DNA from: Pelodera strongyloides
Taxonomy: Eukaryota > Nematoda > Chromadorea > Rhabditida > Rhabditidae
Assembly (NCBI GenBank): GCA_036852015.1
Contig: JAANDG010000091.1
Coordinates: forward strand, 248,001 to 312,000
Length of the DNA stretch: 64,000 nucleotides
Direction: 5' to 3'
Shown here: positions 21,696 to 33,664 of the stretch, piece by piece
Layout: every line of letters begins with the position of its first letter
Numbering within the stretch: position 1 is the stretch's first letter
Translations under genes and position numbers: made by a program
The notes under the pieces: generated by a model
Told to the model about the DNA's origin: nothing
The model's input: the letters and a program-made list of their open reading frames with translations, nothing else
Database searches by the model: none

Positions 21696-24600
21696 TTAGA
21701 AAGTCGACCTAAGAATGTGCTTCCAAAATGAAGTATAAAGAAACATGGAGGAAACAATCAACGCAGCCAGAAAAATTATTTGTGTACCCAGGGAAATTGC
21801 GAACCAGATATAACAAATAAAAAATATCAGAAGAAACGGTGGAAATATCAGCGATAAGAAAAGGGAAAGAGCGAACACTCCGAATAAGAGAACATTTCCC
21901 ACAAATAAAGCAGCACCTGAAAAATGGTTGTTTGTTTAAAGGCGCCGTGCCGCTTCAGAAACAGCGTTTTCTCGGGACTCACTGATAGAACAACCCACGA
22001 AGGGCTTAAGATACAATCCAATAATCTACGGTAGCTATATTCAGATGCATAAATTAAGTTTAAATATACCTATGGAAAGGACAACAGATGCGTGGACTTC
22101 TGCAGCTAATATCCAAAGATGAAAGACGGGATGGTGCGTGCATAACCAAGACATCCATACATGGTTCGCGACAAGGACACCCGCACACACGAATGGCTGG
22201 TTCGGGGTTTGGGTCTCTAGATTACAAAATTAGTTAGTTTCTCGTGGTTATATAACTGAAACAGCATAGTTATATAACCATCAGAAACCAAAACTGACCG
22301 ATACCATAATACACAATAAGAGCTGTGAGTAACAGTGAAAAGACGACTTTTTGACGGACGTTTCGTTGAAGTCCTTGGCAGTACTTTTCAATCTGAAAAT
22401 AAACAGTCGAATACTGTTTCTGTGGTGCTCCTTCAGGGATATTGATCATGCATATCCAAAAATAAAGACGATCACAAAAGTGCGGCCTCCTTGGACTTAC
22501 GTCAGTATATTTGAGTCGTATTCCACCCGAACCGGAGCTGAACCCATGCCATTTGTTGTCCTCTGTTGATGGTGCGTCGCCAGCATGACTACTTGTCGTG
22601 TTTGCATTTGCTGCTTCAGGACGTTTATTATTGCGATTTGTTCTATGAATTTCTCCGAGGTCAAATGTCTGAAGTGCTTGAAGGTCAAATTATTCTTTTT
22701 TGCATAAACAAAACGTATAGTATAGTGAAGTCCACCGTTCAGTATTACGAAAGTGAACATTCACAACAAAAATTAACACAAAATAAAACTCCACTTTATT
22801 CTGCTGTTTCATCGGAAAGTTTCCTGTTTTAGTGCTGCGAGAAGGGTACTGAAAAACCATAACATAGACAGATTCTTTCCAGCAAAGAGTGTTTTAATGA
22901 AAAGTCACAAAGTCTCTATCTTACATTTGTATTCGAGGAGTTTATCTGAGATTGTGTTGAGAGGAAACCGGGATGTAGCTGTAAAAGAAATCACGGTGAC
23001 AAGTCTGAAAATCTTGAAAACACGTATCAACATCTAAACGGGCCAAAGAAACTGTGCCGGGATAATTATATGGATATACCGCATGAATGTATACGATAGC
23101 ACCTGCGGATTAATGGAGGAATTTGAAGTTCCCATCCGCTGGGAGGAACCGTTTGAATTGTTCACGGGTTGTTGGGTTGTGATATGTAGTGGTAGCTCGG
23201 CACTGCCAGCTGGCGGATTGTCGGAAAAAAGCTTCCCAAAATCTACCTGTCCTTTCCCAACAACCTTCTAAAACATCAGCACTTTCATAAAAATAAATTA
23301 CTCCATGCATAATCTTATGTAGCATGGTAAGTTTTCTCTTAAAAGCTCAGGCCGCGTAAACATGTTTTCCATCTGTTAGAATACTACAGGATTACTCAAA
23401 AATGACCGCAAAAACAGCTTTGCATAATATTCAAAATTGGGTGACTTGTTAGCAAATGCTGCGATACATTTCTGGGATCTTCTCGCGTGCCCCCAAAAGC
23501 TCCTCACAGACCGATTATTTTAGGTTACCTTCCTTTCTTTGTCTACAAGGCTTAATGCGTCCTCGATGGAAATTCTGTGTCCTACCACATCGGTACATCT
23601 AAAATAGAGATGAATAAAAGGAAGGTGAACGAAAAAGAGAAGGTGTAATGACGGAAAAGGAAGAAAATATATTTTACGGTTTTGATTTTTGAAAGCTTGA
23701 CATTACAAATCATGGAAAAGAGGCGCCTACTTAAAGACAAGGATCTGGAGCACGGGACCGTCCTGCCTCAGGCTCTCCCACTTGAATTCTCTTGCAGACC
23801 TACGTAAAAGTTTTCGTAAGAAAATAAACATTGGTGATAACAGAGTTGGGAGAAATGCGTACCAAACGAATCGATCTGGCAAAAATTCGAAAAAAAGGAA
23901 GAAAATTGAAAGTGCACCTCCTTTTGATGACCTCCCAAAAAGTGACTCCGGCCGCGTATAGATCGCTTGCATGAGAAAACTGAAAATGTCGACGTGTCAT
24001 TAAAGAAAACGGCGTGCAGAATTCAACATGTCCATCATGACATATCGACATCCTTTATTTCTGCTTTGAATTCCCTACTGTAGTGTTGCACTATATCTAA
24101 TCTAGTTGGTGAGCTGTGAAACAGAAAAAAGAAATGGAAGACTTGCATCATCAGCGGACTCCACTTCTGGTGCTAGATAACCCTCAGTGTACATCATGCT
24201 GTTCTGCGTTATTGCGCCAGTGACGTTTATTTTGGAAATTCCAAAGTCGCACAATTTCAAAGTTCCCATAAGCGGACCAGCTTCTGTGACCAAAATGCTG
24301 AAATGCTGAATATCTGAAATGTTTTTACTTATTTTTCGGTTCGGTTAGTTCGATTAAAATTAAAGCCTGGCAGAACGTATGACCACTTTTCCACCGCAAT
24401 CGAACTTGTGCTGTGATGGGTAGGCTTGGTGTGGGATTAGTCAAACCGACGGACCTTTTGACCCCTGCGTCACCTGTAATAGAATACCACTGCTGATATG
24501 ATGATTGTCTTACTTTTCTGGTTTAATATCCCTGTGGAGTACGTCTTTTTGTTTAAGATGGGCAAGTGCAGATAGTACATCATGGCACCATGACACTTGA

Positions 24601-25127
24601 ATTTTCTCGTCGAGTACATACTGTCTTCCATTAATATCTGTAATTTTTAACCTTCTGTAACTTTTATAAATCATGTTGACAAATTAGTATTGACAAAATG
24701 GTACCAAAAGTGAAAAAACCCGATTTCTTGTTTTATTAGCCAATTAGCCAATATTCAGTAACACATACGCGACCTTAGGAAATTGTGGAAACATACAGTG
24801 TCGTAGGGAAGGTCCACACAGTTCCATATCTATGGACAGAGTGGCACCATTCCAAGAGTGACCACGGTAGAATACAATGTTCGTATGATGCCCGAGCTTT
24901 TGAAGTGCTTTGACTTCACCATTTGCTCGTCTACAGGCTTCAGCTGTCCTACACTCGATCGTTTTCGTTGCAATTCTCAACGAAATCACGTTTGAACTAA
25001 AGAAAAGTATTTTTTTGGAAAGCTTCAAATGAGAGCAAACAGAAGATAGAAGCATTCGGACATTAAAAAATAAGAATAAATACCGAACACATCCTTGTCC
25101 ACCAGCAGCAATGAAATTATTGTTCAT
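21696..25127 (-). CDS. KT1: serine/threonine kinase fused to C-terminal multi-pass membrane domain
   Basis: Thirteen exons (minus): 25127-25084, 24996-24797, 24637-24514, 24297-24147, 23979-23918, 23799-23731, 23598-23529, 23267-23103, 22978-22925, 22668-22501, 22392-22305, 22216-22070 and 21916-21696. They sum to 1563 nt, 520 aa, without a frame break. Residues 1-240 are a kinase domain: GGQGCV (9-14), lysine 26 in RIATKTIEC, HRDIKPEN (116-123), DFG (140-142), APE (165-167). Then comes a Ser/Asn/Thr-rich linker to about 380, and from about 383 several hydrophobic segments (VVFSLLLTALIVYYG; FPPFLLIFFICYIWFA; FLAALIVSSMFLY), probably 4-5 TM. Exon 9 also reads to a TAG at 22916, but its GTAAGA donor joins in phase to the linker, and KT2 repeats this structure. 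The exon 4 donor is GC (GAT then GCAAGT). Catalytic residues look intact. Topology inferred: kinase in the cytosol, held by its C-terminus. Confidence 0.82.
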
Positions 25128-25587
25128 TTCCAAAGTTCAAGAAAGGACGTTCAAGCAAGTAGTGGCCGCGCATATGTTGGATTCTAAAGACATAATAAGT
25201 TGAATTCTCACAAAGGCTTTGAAATTAACTTGGCACAACTTTCGGTGACACAAATGAAGGAACTATTGGGAGAAGATCCGATGATGAAAGACTATACAAA
25301 ACTCCACAAATGTAAATAACTAAACCACTTTATTGCACAACACATTATCAGTCAGTTACACGATAGCAAGTGAATAAATATGTAGCAGATATTGTATATA
25401 TCATTATTTGTAAAACAATGACAAACATCAATAATAATAATAATTACAGGGTGGGGGGATAATGTTGGCAAACCAACCAAGGATGCATAAAGCATACTAT
25501 GTATAATTTCACAGCGATTGATCAGCTAATGTGGTTGTATGGCTTGATTTCTACATTGCTTATCATAATATATGCCTAGTTCATTGC
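25128..25587. other. Intergenic region between T3 and KT1
   Basis: 460 bp upstream of the KT1 start and downstream of the T3 stop (both on the minus strand). It contains an AATAATAAT stretch near 25430. I see no exon or transposon ends. Confidence 0.5.
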
Positions 25588-26954
25588 TTACCATGAGATA
25601 TTGCCTTGCGGAAAAACCTTGCGGCAAAATGTTCGCGTCATTAAGAAAGCAAATAAAAGAGAAGCAAGATAGTATGCAGTAAATAGTGGAGTAAAAAGAA
25701 GGGAAGTGAAAATAGATGGAATTAAGAGTACGAAGAGTCCTTCCAGTACGGAGTAGCCACAAAGTGCGATAAATATCAGACAAGGCACTCCGATAAAGCT
25801 GCAAACAGTCAACATTCAAATGAGCATTTGCTTACTCAAACCAATATTATTAATTATTATTGACAAACTTACACGTTTGTACTTTTGAACTGTACCAAGG
25901 TAAAACTATCCAGCCCACTTGCTAACCAACGCAAATTTCACCGGCTCAGGCATACTTCGGTAGCATTTCTACTCAATTTATTGGATTTGTTATGTGGAGT
26001 CAGTGGAGTTTGATCGGCGCAGAAAATGGTTGATTGACGTCTAGATTATTGACTCGCCTCTGCCGCAATTATTGGAACTTTGCCTATGAAGGCTGTAAAT
26101 AAATAAAAATAAATTTAAAAATCAGAGGCATTATTTCTTGGCATTGACCCTTTACAATCTAGTGCTGCGTTTCATTACAAATGTTCATCAATGTCTACTG
26201 TACCTGGTCACAGTGAAGAGAGCCAGTGCCTTCACTATAAAGTCACATCCAACAGCCACACTAACACTTTGAAGTAAAATCCAGCAATGAACGGTTTTAT
26301 TTCTTATCGAATACGTTGCGAGGGCATGAAGGAAAAGTTGGAAAAGAACTCCGTGCGGAACGACTAAAATATTACTATTATAATCAGGAAAAATCGTGTA
26401 TCTGCACCTGCAGTAAGGATCGTCTATTTGGTCATCCTAGAAAATGCGCATTCCACATGAATACTTATTCTATAATGAAATGGCGTACCTTCGCTTGAGC
26501 CGAATGCAAATCTATAGAAGTCAACAACAAAGTGTGGTCCGATATAAAAAGAAGCGACCACAAGGGCGAGGAACAAAAAGGTATCCAGGCTACGTATGGC
26601 AGTGTCCACCTGATAAATGGTCGAAAACAGTATTTACAATACTTATCTGTGAGGAACCTTGCGCAAATATAAATAGGCATGTACAAGCTATATAGAGTTA
26701 CTCAAGTGGGGCGCATCTCGCTCTCACTGCAAATTATTTGACTACAATATTGATTGAATGATGAAAACCACAATCTAAATATGATTCAAAGACAAGGCAA
26801 GCCGCCACGCGGACACGCACGCGGCACGAGCATATACAGTCAGAATTTAACTTATTGATTATAGTATCTAAATCGATCAAATTTACTGCACCATGCATTA
26901 TGAAAATTATACCTTTTCAAAATATTCGTCAAATGGCAAGCGAAAGCCAAACAT
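25588..26954 (-). CDS. T3: stand-alone multi-pass membrane protein, same module as the KT1/KT2 tail
   Basis: Four exons (minus): 26954-26913, 26609-26489, 26363-26204 and 25798-25588. Total 534 nt, 177 aa, ATG to TAA, all phases consistent. It begins MFGFRLPFDEYFEKV. Hydrophobic stretches are TFLFLALVVASFYIG, VLFQLFLHALATYSI, SVSVAVGCDFIVKALALFTV, VPCLIFIALCGYSVLEGLFV and FTAYYLASLLFAFLM. Exon boundaries and the order of hydrophobic segments match the last three exons of KT1 and KT2 (for instance HCWILLQ against HLWILAAE; EYFEKV… against EKYCQG…). It has no kinase part. Family not recognised. It lies 5' of KT1 on the same strand. Confidence 0.75.
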
Positions 26955-28394
26955 AGAATTCCACGGTGTTAAGCTTGCATCCCTAAATAACAGTTGAGAA
27001 TAAACAATGGTAACGAGAATGCGCTATTTTTTATTAACATTTATTAATTTAAACACAAAATTGAGAAACAAAAACAGATGCTCTGATAATAGTTTTGCTA
27101 AATGAGCGACTCAAAATATATATTAAAGCCGACCGGTAATGTCTATTTCCCCAGCTCTTTTCCTGTCTCCATTCTCTTTCACGAATCTCACCAAGTGTGT
27201 GAATTGGAACAGCCTTCGGCATTTTCCCTCAAAATTTAATTTATAAAAAAGTCTAACATGATCAAATACGAGTAAGTTGCAACATATGGACTTAAAAACT
27301 CGTTTCAAAAAATGCCCAACTCATAGTATAGAAGTACAAAGTTATGCTGCTATGCTGCTGCTCAAGGAGAAGAATTTATTTAATTATTTATTTACGGAAC
27401 ACTACTTTTCAACGTTGATAATTTACGGAACATAACCATTCCTTATTTGAATAGAACATCGTATTGTATTATTTTATGCAATTTCAATATCTAAAAGTTA
27501 GATTCATAATAGCGGAAATCCATTGGAAACTTGAGTGAACTTTGGATGCGAAAAAAAACACCACAATTTTAGCACACATAGAACGGTCTAAACCACAATT
27601 TATATTAAAAGTAAATTAGAGTACTTGAGATACAATAAAATAAAAAGGGTTGTATGAATGGATATTGTGTCTTAGGTCCACGAGTCCTTAGTTTCGGCAA
27701 AGCTTATCAGTGTGAAAAATTCTTTGCGCAATAAAAATGAAAATAGCACTGGTCTGACGGAGAGCGCAGAGTTCGAATTATGTGACGCGGCAACATACAA
27801 AACACTCTGTTTATTCATACGATCTTTCGAAAATTGTTGTGAATTAAAGTTGTACAAATCATTTTTTTTGGCTTACTGTGTGTGGTGTCTAACTAGTCTA
27901 ACCATGGACCACTTTTTTTTCTTTGGTAATTTTCTTTTTTTCCAACACTATGTCCTACATATTATTCAGATAATAAAAGCACAAAGTATACAAAGCGGAC
28001 AAAAAGGCGACCAGGTCCCTTTACAGGGAAGCGGTCACCTTTTTGTAACACACACACAAAGCATACTGGACAAAAAGGTGGCAGCGTCTCTTTAAGTCGA
28101 TCATTATACAATTCTGAATACCCTTATAGCACACGATCTTTATGACAAAAAATTGTGGCAAGACAAAATTGTTTATCCCCCTGCATCTTGCCTACGGAAA
28201 AAAATATGTTGAGCGGCAAACTAACATGCGCACAGTTATGTAATAGAATAAATGAAAGGATCACGTGAACGTAAAACCTTTCTTTACTTATATACGTACT
28301 ATTTGAAGGTGATTTTGTCGAGGTTGGATCAAAATTTATGTCTTCTTTTATCGTGTTATTTTCCCTCAATTCTACCAGTCCTTGATAATCCTGG
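26955..28394. other. Intergenic region with a segment duplicated at 48.5-49.7 kb
   Basis: No exon I can defend. About 27690-27850 (CAATAAAAATGAAAATAGCA, GAGCGCAGAGTTCGAATTAT) recurs at about 49525-49690. The stretch from 28100 recurs around 48510-48800. In the second place the two blocks are in the opposite order. Hence it is a rearranged segmental duplication rather than a transposon. Confidence 0.6.
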
Positions 28395-28490
28395 AGCTAC
28401 TCGGTACAGCAACCCGTATCCGAATCTCTTCGGGGCTGAAAGTAGTGCATTGTGCATACTCACCACATTTGCGTTCAAAACCCCCTAAAA
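28395..28490 (-). pseudogene. Relic of a C1GALT-like last exon
   Basis: Behind a TTTTTAG acceptor the minus strand reads GFERKCGEYAQ… SPEEIRIRVAV, a damaged version of GFEIYHENLVSLHHLSPEE in the intact gene at 59576-63429. Small indels have shifted the frame and no other C1GALT exons remain nearby. A sister relic is at 48790-48890. Confidence 0.65.
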
Positions 28491-28798
28491 ATTGTTTATG
28501 AACCACTGAAGAATCATCTTATCAACACAACCCTTTACGCGTAAAGCATGAAGTCATTATCAGTTATCTTTTGAAATGATAGCGCCCAAGTCTTTTCCCC
28601 TTGAATACGCTAAACACGGAAAAATTGAAACAATCAACGCCAAACGGACAATAACCTTTGATGAGTCACTTTCGCGGCAAATGGAGGATAAATGGCAAAG
28701 GGAAATGGCAAATGCATAAAACAGTAAAAGAGGGAGGGTCACGGGGACCATGAAGGAACTTTTCTTTTTTTCTTCTTTAGATATATTCTGCATTAATA

Positions 28799-29351
28799 GC
28801 CCGTATTCTCGGGCCGCACGGAACTTCAAAAATGGGAACATGTTCCGGGAAAATATCCGCGCGGAAATCTTCCGCTGCGGAAATGGTTCCGCTCCGGATG
28901 GACGCCAGAATACGAATCGAACGGAACATGTTCCATGTAGTTTAAAACGTTGACTTTACCATTAATTTTCTTTCATATTTTGAGTTTATATTATAATATT
29001 TTATTGTTTTTAACACATTTGTTCTCTGTTTAAAGAGTTACAGCAAGTTTCTAGCATTTATGTGCTTAATTTTTCACTAACGAACTGTAAATTTAAAGAA
29101 AATTATTCTATAAAAATAAAAAAAGGTGAAAAAAAATTTACAAAGAAATAAAATAAAAATAAAGCAACGGAAAATATCCGTCGTGATTTCCCACACCTCG
29201 GGGAAATTTTGTATGGAAAAAATTTCCGCTTGGCCGAACGGAAATTTGCAGACTACAAACTACACGCTCCGTTTTTCCGAGAATACCATTCTTTTCGCGG
29301 AACGGAACGTGTTCCGGGACGGAAAATTTCCGTGCGCCCCAGAATACGGGC
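28799..29351. mobile_element. MITE with GCCCGTATTCT termini and TAATA flanks
   Basis: About 553 bp. The inverted ends GCCCGTATTCT… and AGAATACGGGC enclose several GGAAC/GTTCC and CGGAAA words. A direct TAATA stands outside each end, and a 3-bp duplication within it (TAA or AAT) is likely. There is no coding sequence; the internal open frames are chance. Confidence 0.75.
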
Positions 29352-29609
29352 TAATATGGAGTTCCTTTTTTTTAATTCTGCAGTTACAAAAAATGTAGCA
29401 GAATATTTCTATAATTTAAACTTCTTTTTTTTTCGATAAAAATCTAAAAGCAGAGCATGTTATTTAAATGCTTTTTCAACACCTTTTTTATTAATTACTC
29501 TGTGAACTCCACATTTCCTGAACATTTCTCCCAAATTTGTGTTGTAGAATAACTACATAACATATAGAAAACGATTTATGTTGTCCGCGTAAAATTATGA
29601 GAAGAAAAA

Positions 29610-32600
29610 CTAGGAAGTCGATCCTAGAATATGTTTCCAAAATGTTACGTAAAGAAAAACCGAAGAAAGGACCAACACAGCCAGAAAAATAAATTGTGTA
29701 CCTAGGATAATTGCTAGCAATATGTAACATATGAAAATTAGCACAAGAATAGGTGGAAATATTAGTGATAAGAAAATGGAAGTCGTGAACACTCCGAATA
29801 GGAGAACATTTCCAACAAATAAAGTGGCACCTGAAAATGTTGATATAAGCAAGTCAGGAGGATGCTGCACTAGAAACTATGTAGAAGCAGACCACGTATA
29901 TATTGTCTTATAGTGATTGTCTTCAACAGGCCTATAACAAGGTCAAGCAAACCTGTAAAAAGGACAACAGATGCATGCACTTCTGCAAAAAGTGTCCAAA
30001 GATGAAAGACGGGATGAAGAATACAAAGACAGGACAACCAAGCATGGTTAGCAAGAATGATGCCAGCCCAAACGATTGACGTGTTCGGGATTCCTAAATT
30101 GTATGGTCACAAACAAAATTAGTCTGTGAACTTGTCGCCACAACAACGACATGTATTGGGCAAAAATTTAAACAACTAACATAAAATGCGCATGGCTAAC
30201 TTGAACTGTAACACAGACTAAACACTGTGGTGAAGAGCGACAAGACGACTATCTGACGGAGACCGCGGGGCAGGAGTCGAAAGTAATTTTCATTCTGAAA
30301 GAAATTCTTTCTGATGTATTTTACACGACATCGCAGGTTACCTACTGTCCAAATCAATAAATACAACATTTCCAACTATATCAGCAGAGCTAATGTTCAG
30401 GCTCACATCCGTGTACTTGAGATGATTTTCCATTTGGATCCCAATCTGTTTATCTTCCCTTGTTGACTGTGCATCACAAACTTCACTGCTTTTACTGCTT
30501 GTGGTTTGTGCATAATCAAGTTTCTGACTCAGTCGAATTGTTCCTTCGGTAGAAAGCCTTCCGAGGTCTACTTTCTGAAGTGATATATTGAAAAGTCTCT
30601 TCTTGATGAAGAGACATTGGACAATCAAATTGTCAAACTCTCTCCTGTACGCAACTACTGTGTTCTGTCATAAATCCGCGCACGTTTGCTAAACCATATG
30701 ATTGACTGCATAGATCTTTGTATCCCGACCCCCAGGTAACAAGGGAAGAACCATTGTCTTTTTATTTCGACTTCTGCAATCTCCCTCGTCTTGAATAATG
30801 ATTAGAAAAGGTCGGAACCGTTTGCTTACCTCTGAACCTGAAGGACTTGCCTGATGACGTCTCGAGAGGAAAAGTGGATTCAGCTTAAACATAAATTATT
30901 ACAGCTGCAAAAAAAAAAGACTTTCCAAGAAGACAGCGTACAATAAAAATATAGATGTCACATGCATTTTTGGTCACATCACCTTCGGTTCGACGATGGT
31001 TGAAGATTCCGTTTGTGGTGAGAAACTCTTTGATTTGTTCAAAATCGGATGTTCTTCTGCAGTGCCTTGCGATAGATCTGGAGCACTGAAGGTTTTGTGT
31101 TTGGGAAAAAGCCTTCCAAAATCGACCGGCTCTTTTCCAACAACCTTCTGAAACAATAAGTAATGAATTGTTACAATGTTTAAAGGATCGCAGTCACTTC
31201 AAATTCGCCTTTTTACTTCAATTATCCATAAACATGAAAAAGCACCTAGAAAAATACCATTCCGGTGTCAATTTACTGAAAAATTAACCCAGGGAAAGAA
31301 ATCCCCTCGGTTGCGTTCTAATTACGTACAGTATGGCAACGACAACTGAGACAGTAGAGCAAACACTTTCCCTCTTCCCCGGTTTTTCTTTGTTTTGTCA
31401 TCATTGGCAACCGGCCAAGTCCCCTTGCGATTTAGAAAACACCCCATTTTGTCAAAAATCAGAACTCAACACAAGGGATTTCTTTCCCTGTGATAAATGT
31501 TCCGTAAATCGGTATTGGAAAGGTATTTTTCTAAGTATCTTTTTATATTTATTGATAAGTGAAGTAAAAATGCGAAATTGAAGTGACTGCGATCCTTTAA
31601 TCGACAAATAGCGATTTCTGAAAAATAACGTTTTATTGGATAAAACCTCGGGGATTCCTCGAGAACTTGTTTTTGGGCATCACTAATTGATTGCTTGATT
31701 AACCTGTTTTTCATCGCTGACCAAGCGGAGTGCATCTTCAACTTTAATTCTTGAATCTGCGGCTTCAGTAGTACATCTAAATTCGATTTGTGTAAGGAGA
31801 AAGCGAGATGATTGCAAAAAATTTCATGGAAACGTGCATTACGGAGCAAGAACTTATTGTTAGCCTCAAACTGGTTTCTGTACAAGCTTGGCTCTTGGCT
31901 CTTGGCACCAGCTACCCCTTTGCATTATCGTACCATTCTAGTCTTAATTGCATTATGTATCGTAAGTTGTGGGAACATTATTCGTCCAGTTCCAACTCGC
32001 TCTCTAGGCAGGAATCCGCAAATTCCAAAAAAAAGTCCATAGCATACATGGTAGAACACCTACTTATATACTAGGCTCTCGAGCACTGGACCGTCCTCCT
32101 CTAGGTGCTCCCGCTTGAAATGTTCTGCTGATCTGTATGAAAATACTATATGTAAATAGAAAGTAATGCGTATAGTACATATCGTCATGTTTTCGAAATA
32201 GAAAGTAATGCGTATAATGCGTATCATCCCGTAACCATAAATGTGGGTACACACTAGCCAAAAGTAAAATAAACTAATAAACCGCATGTTGATGATCTCC
32301 CAAAAAGTCACGCCGGCCGAGAACAGATCGCTTGCGTAAGAAAACTGTAATGTCTGAATTACTGTTTCAACCTATGGAATAACCAGGACATGTAGTCAGG
32401 TTTACTTGTGAACGAACAAAAAGATGCCATGTAATGTTGGATCGCTGATAGTCGGCGAGCTTTGCAATAGAAAAATAACAAGTATAAGCAACTTATTTTG
32501 CCAGAGAAATTCACTTCCGGGGCTAGATATCCCTCAGTGTACATCATGCTGTTCTGTGTTATTGCGCCAGTGACTTTTTCCTTCGATATGCCAAAATCGC

Positions 32601-33664
32601 ATAGTTTCGCACATCCAATAAGCGGAGCCGCTTTCGTGACAACAATGCTGAAATTAGCTAGTTAGGGCAGTGGCCGTATGTGCCAAGCGCGTTGCAAGGT
32701 CTCCATGTTAAAGGTAAACAAACAATAAAGAGAGGGACAACGCACGAGGTAACACCTAGAGGACAAGATTTCCACTCAGGGCGGGGAGGGGCTCCCGCGG
32801 GGTACCTGCGCACCTCGACACTACGCCTTCACTGGGAAAACTTAGAAAACAAGAAGGTCCGCACGGGGCGGCACACTCTGCCTAGGGTCCGCCGCGGTAG
32901 GCGCGCAACGCGTGCGGCGCCCCAGGTGCGCCCCGACTAATAAACGTCAATAATAACTATTGTCTTACTTTTCTGGTTTGATATCCCTGTGTAGAACCTT
33001 TTCTCGTTTCAGATATTCGAGAGCCGATAGCACGTCGTGAAAAAATGACACTCGAACTTTCTCATCGAAAACGCAATCTTTGTCTTTAATATCTGTAATA
33101 GACCCAGTAACATGACATAGGACTTTCACATCTATTCTCTGGTGTCCTGAGGCCGTATTCACCAACACACAGGGAGCCCTCAATAGGCTCACGAGCGCTT
33201 TGAATCTCTTCTGCTCTCGCACTCTCTACCAAATCTTTAGCTTCATGGGGAGACCAGAGAGGGCTCCCTGCGTGTTGGTGAATACGGCCTCTGGATGATA
33301 AACTTACAGTGTCGCAGAGAAGGACCGCACAGTTCCATATCTATTGACATGATCCTAGTTTTGTTGTCCCAAGTGTGGCCATAATATAACACAATGTTTC
33401 TGTTTCTAAGTCTTTGAAGTATGGTAACTTCTCTCTCTGCACGACCTCGCTCCCCTTCATTTCTGCATTCGATTGTTTTCTTTGCACTTGGCAGGGTAAT
33501 CTCACCGAAACTAAAAAAAAATTGTGTTTAACGTTCGAGAAGAGTAATTTAATTACATGATAAAAATAAATAAAAAATAAAAAATACCTAACATGGCCTT
33601 GTCCACCAGACGCAATTATATTGTTCTTGCTCGAAGATGGTTGCACTTCCACATCCACAGCCAT
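29610..33664 (-). CDS. KT2: serine/threonine kinase with C-terminal membrane domain, one broken splice donor
   Basis: Paralogue of KT1 with the same 13-exon plan (minus): 33664-33588, 33510-33308, 33092-32969, 32647-32497, 32344-32283, 32132-32064, 31776-31704, 31147-30983, 30883-30830, 30574-30407, 30294-30207, 30093-29953 and 29830-29610. Total 1596 nt, 531 aa if all are joined. Kinase motifs: IIASGGQGHV, LPSAKKTIEC, VLHRDIKPEN, KLCDFGIS, GYLAPE, SDLFSAGVTFWE. The linker starts KVVGKEPVDFGRLF. Tail helices include VLLFGVFTTSIFLSLIFPP. The donor after exon 4 is ATAAGT instead of GTAAGT; reading through instead meets a stop near 32359. So this copy may be non-functional or mis-spliced, although every other junction is good. 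MITEs occupy introns 2 and 7. The 11.7-kb element begins 337 bp upstream of the ATG. Confidence 0.75.
31183..31597. mobile_element. MITE family 5 (AAGGATCGCAGTCACTTC), KT2 intron copy
   Basis: 415 bp, ends AAGGATCGCAGTCACTTC and complement with TA outside both, lying between KT2 exons 7 and 8. A second copy, also 415 bp, is at 53130-53544. The paralogous intron of K4 (56068-56214) lacks it. Confidence 0.85.
32690..32940. other. GC-rich insert in KT2 intron 3
   Basis: This block (GGGCGGGGAGGGGCTCCC, GCGCCCCAGGTGCGCCCC) is far richer in G+C than its surroundings. A related but rearranged block lies in the same intron of K4 (about 57165-57440 and 57930-58000). Its left part starts GGCCGTATGTGCCAAGCGCG, like the GGCC-type MITE ends. 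No coding seen. Confidence 0.55.
33149..33291. mobile_element. MITE, termini GGCCGTATTCACCAACAC, KT2 intron 2
   Basis: 143 bp. Inverted termini are the same as at 543-681, including CAGGGAGCCCTC. The equivalent K4 intron (58155-58231) has no insert, so it is a lineage-specific insertion after duplication. Confidence 0.8.

Noticed and set aside
22916..22924. TAG at 22916 as the end of the KT1 protein
   Set aside because: A GTAAGA donor directly before it joins in phase to the next exon, and KT2 has the same exon length (54 nt) and donor at the same place.
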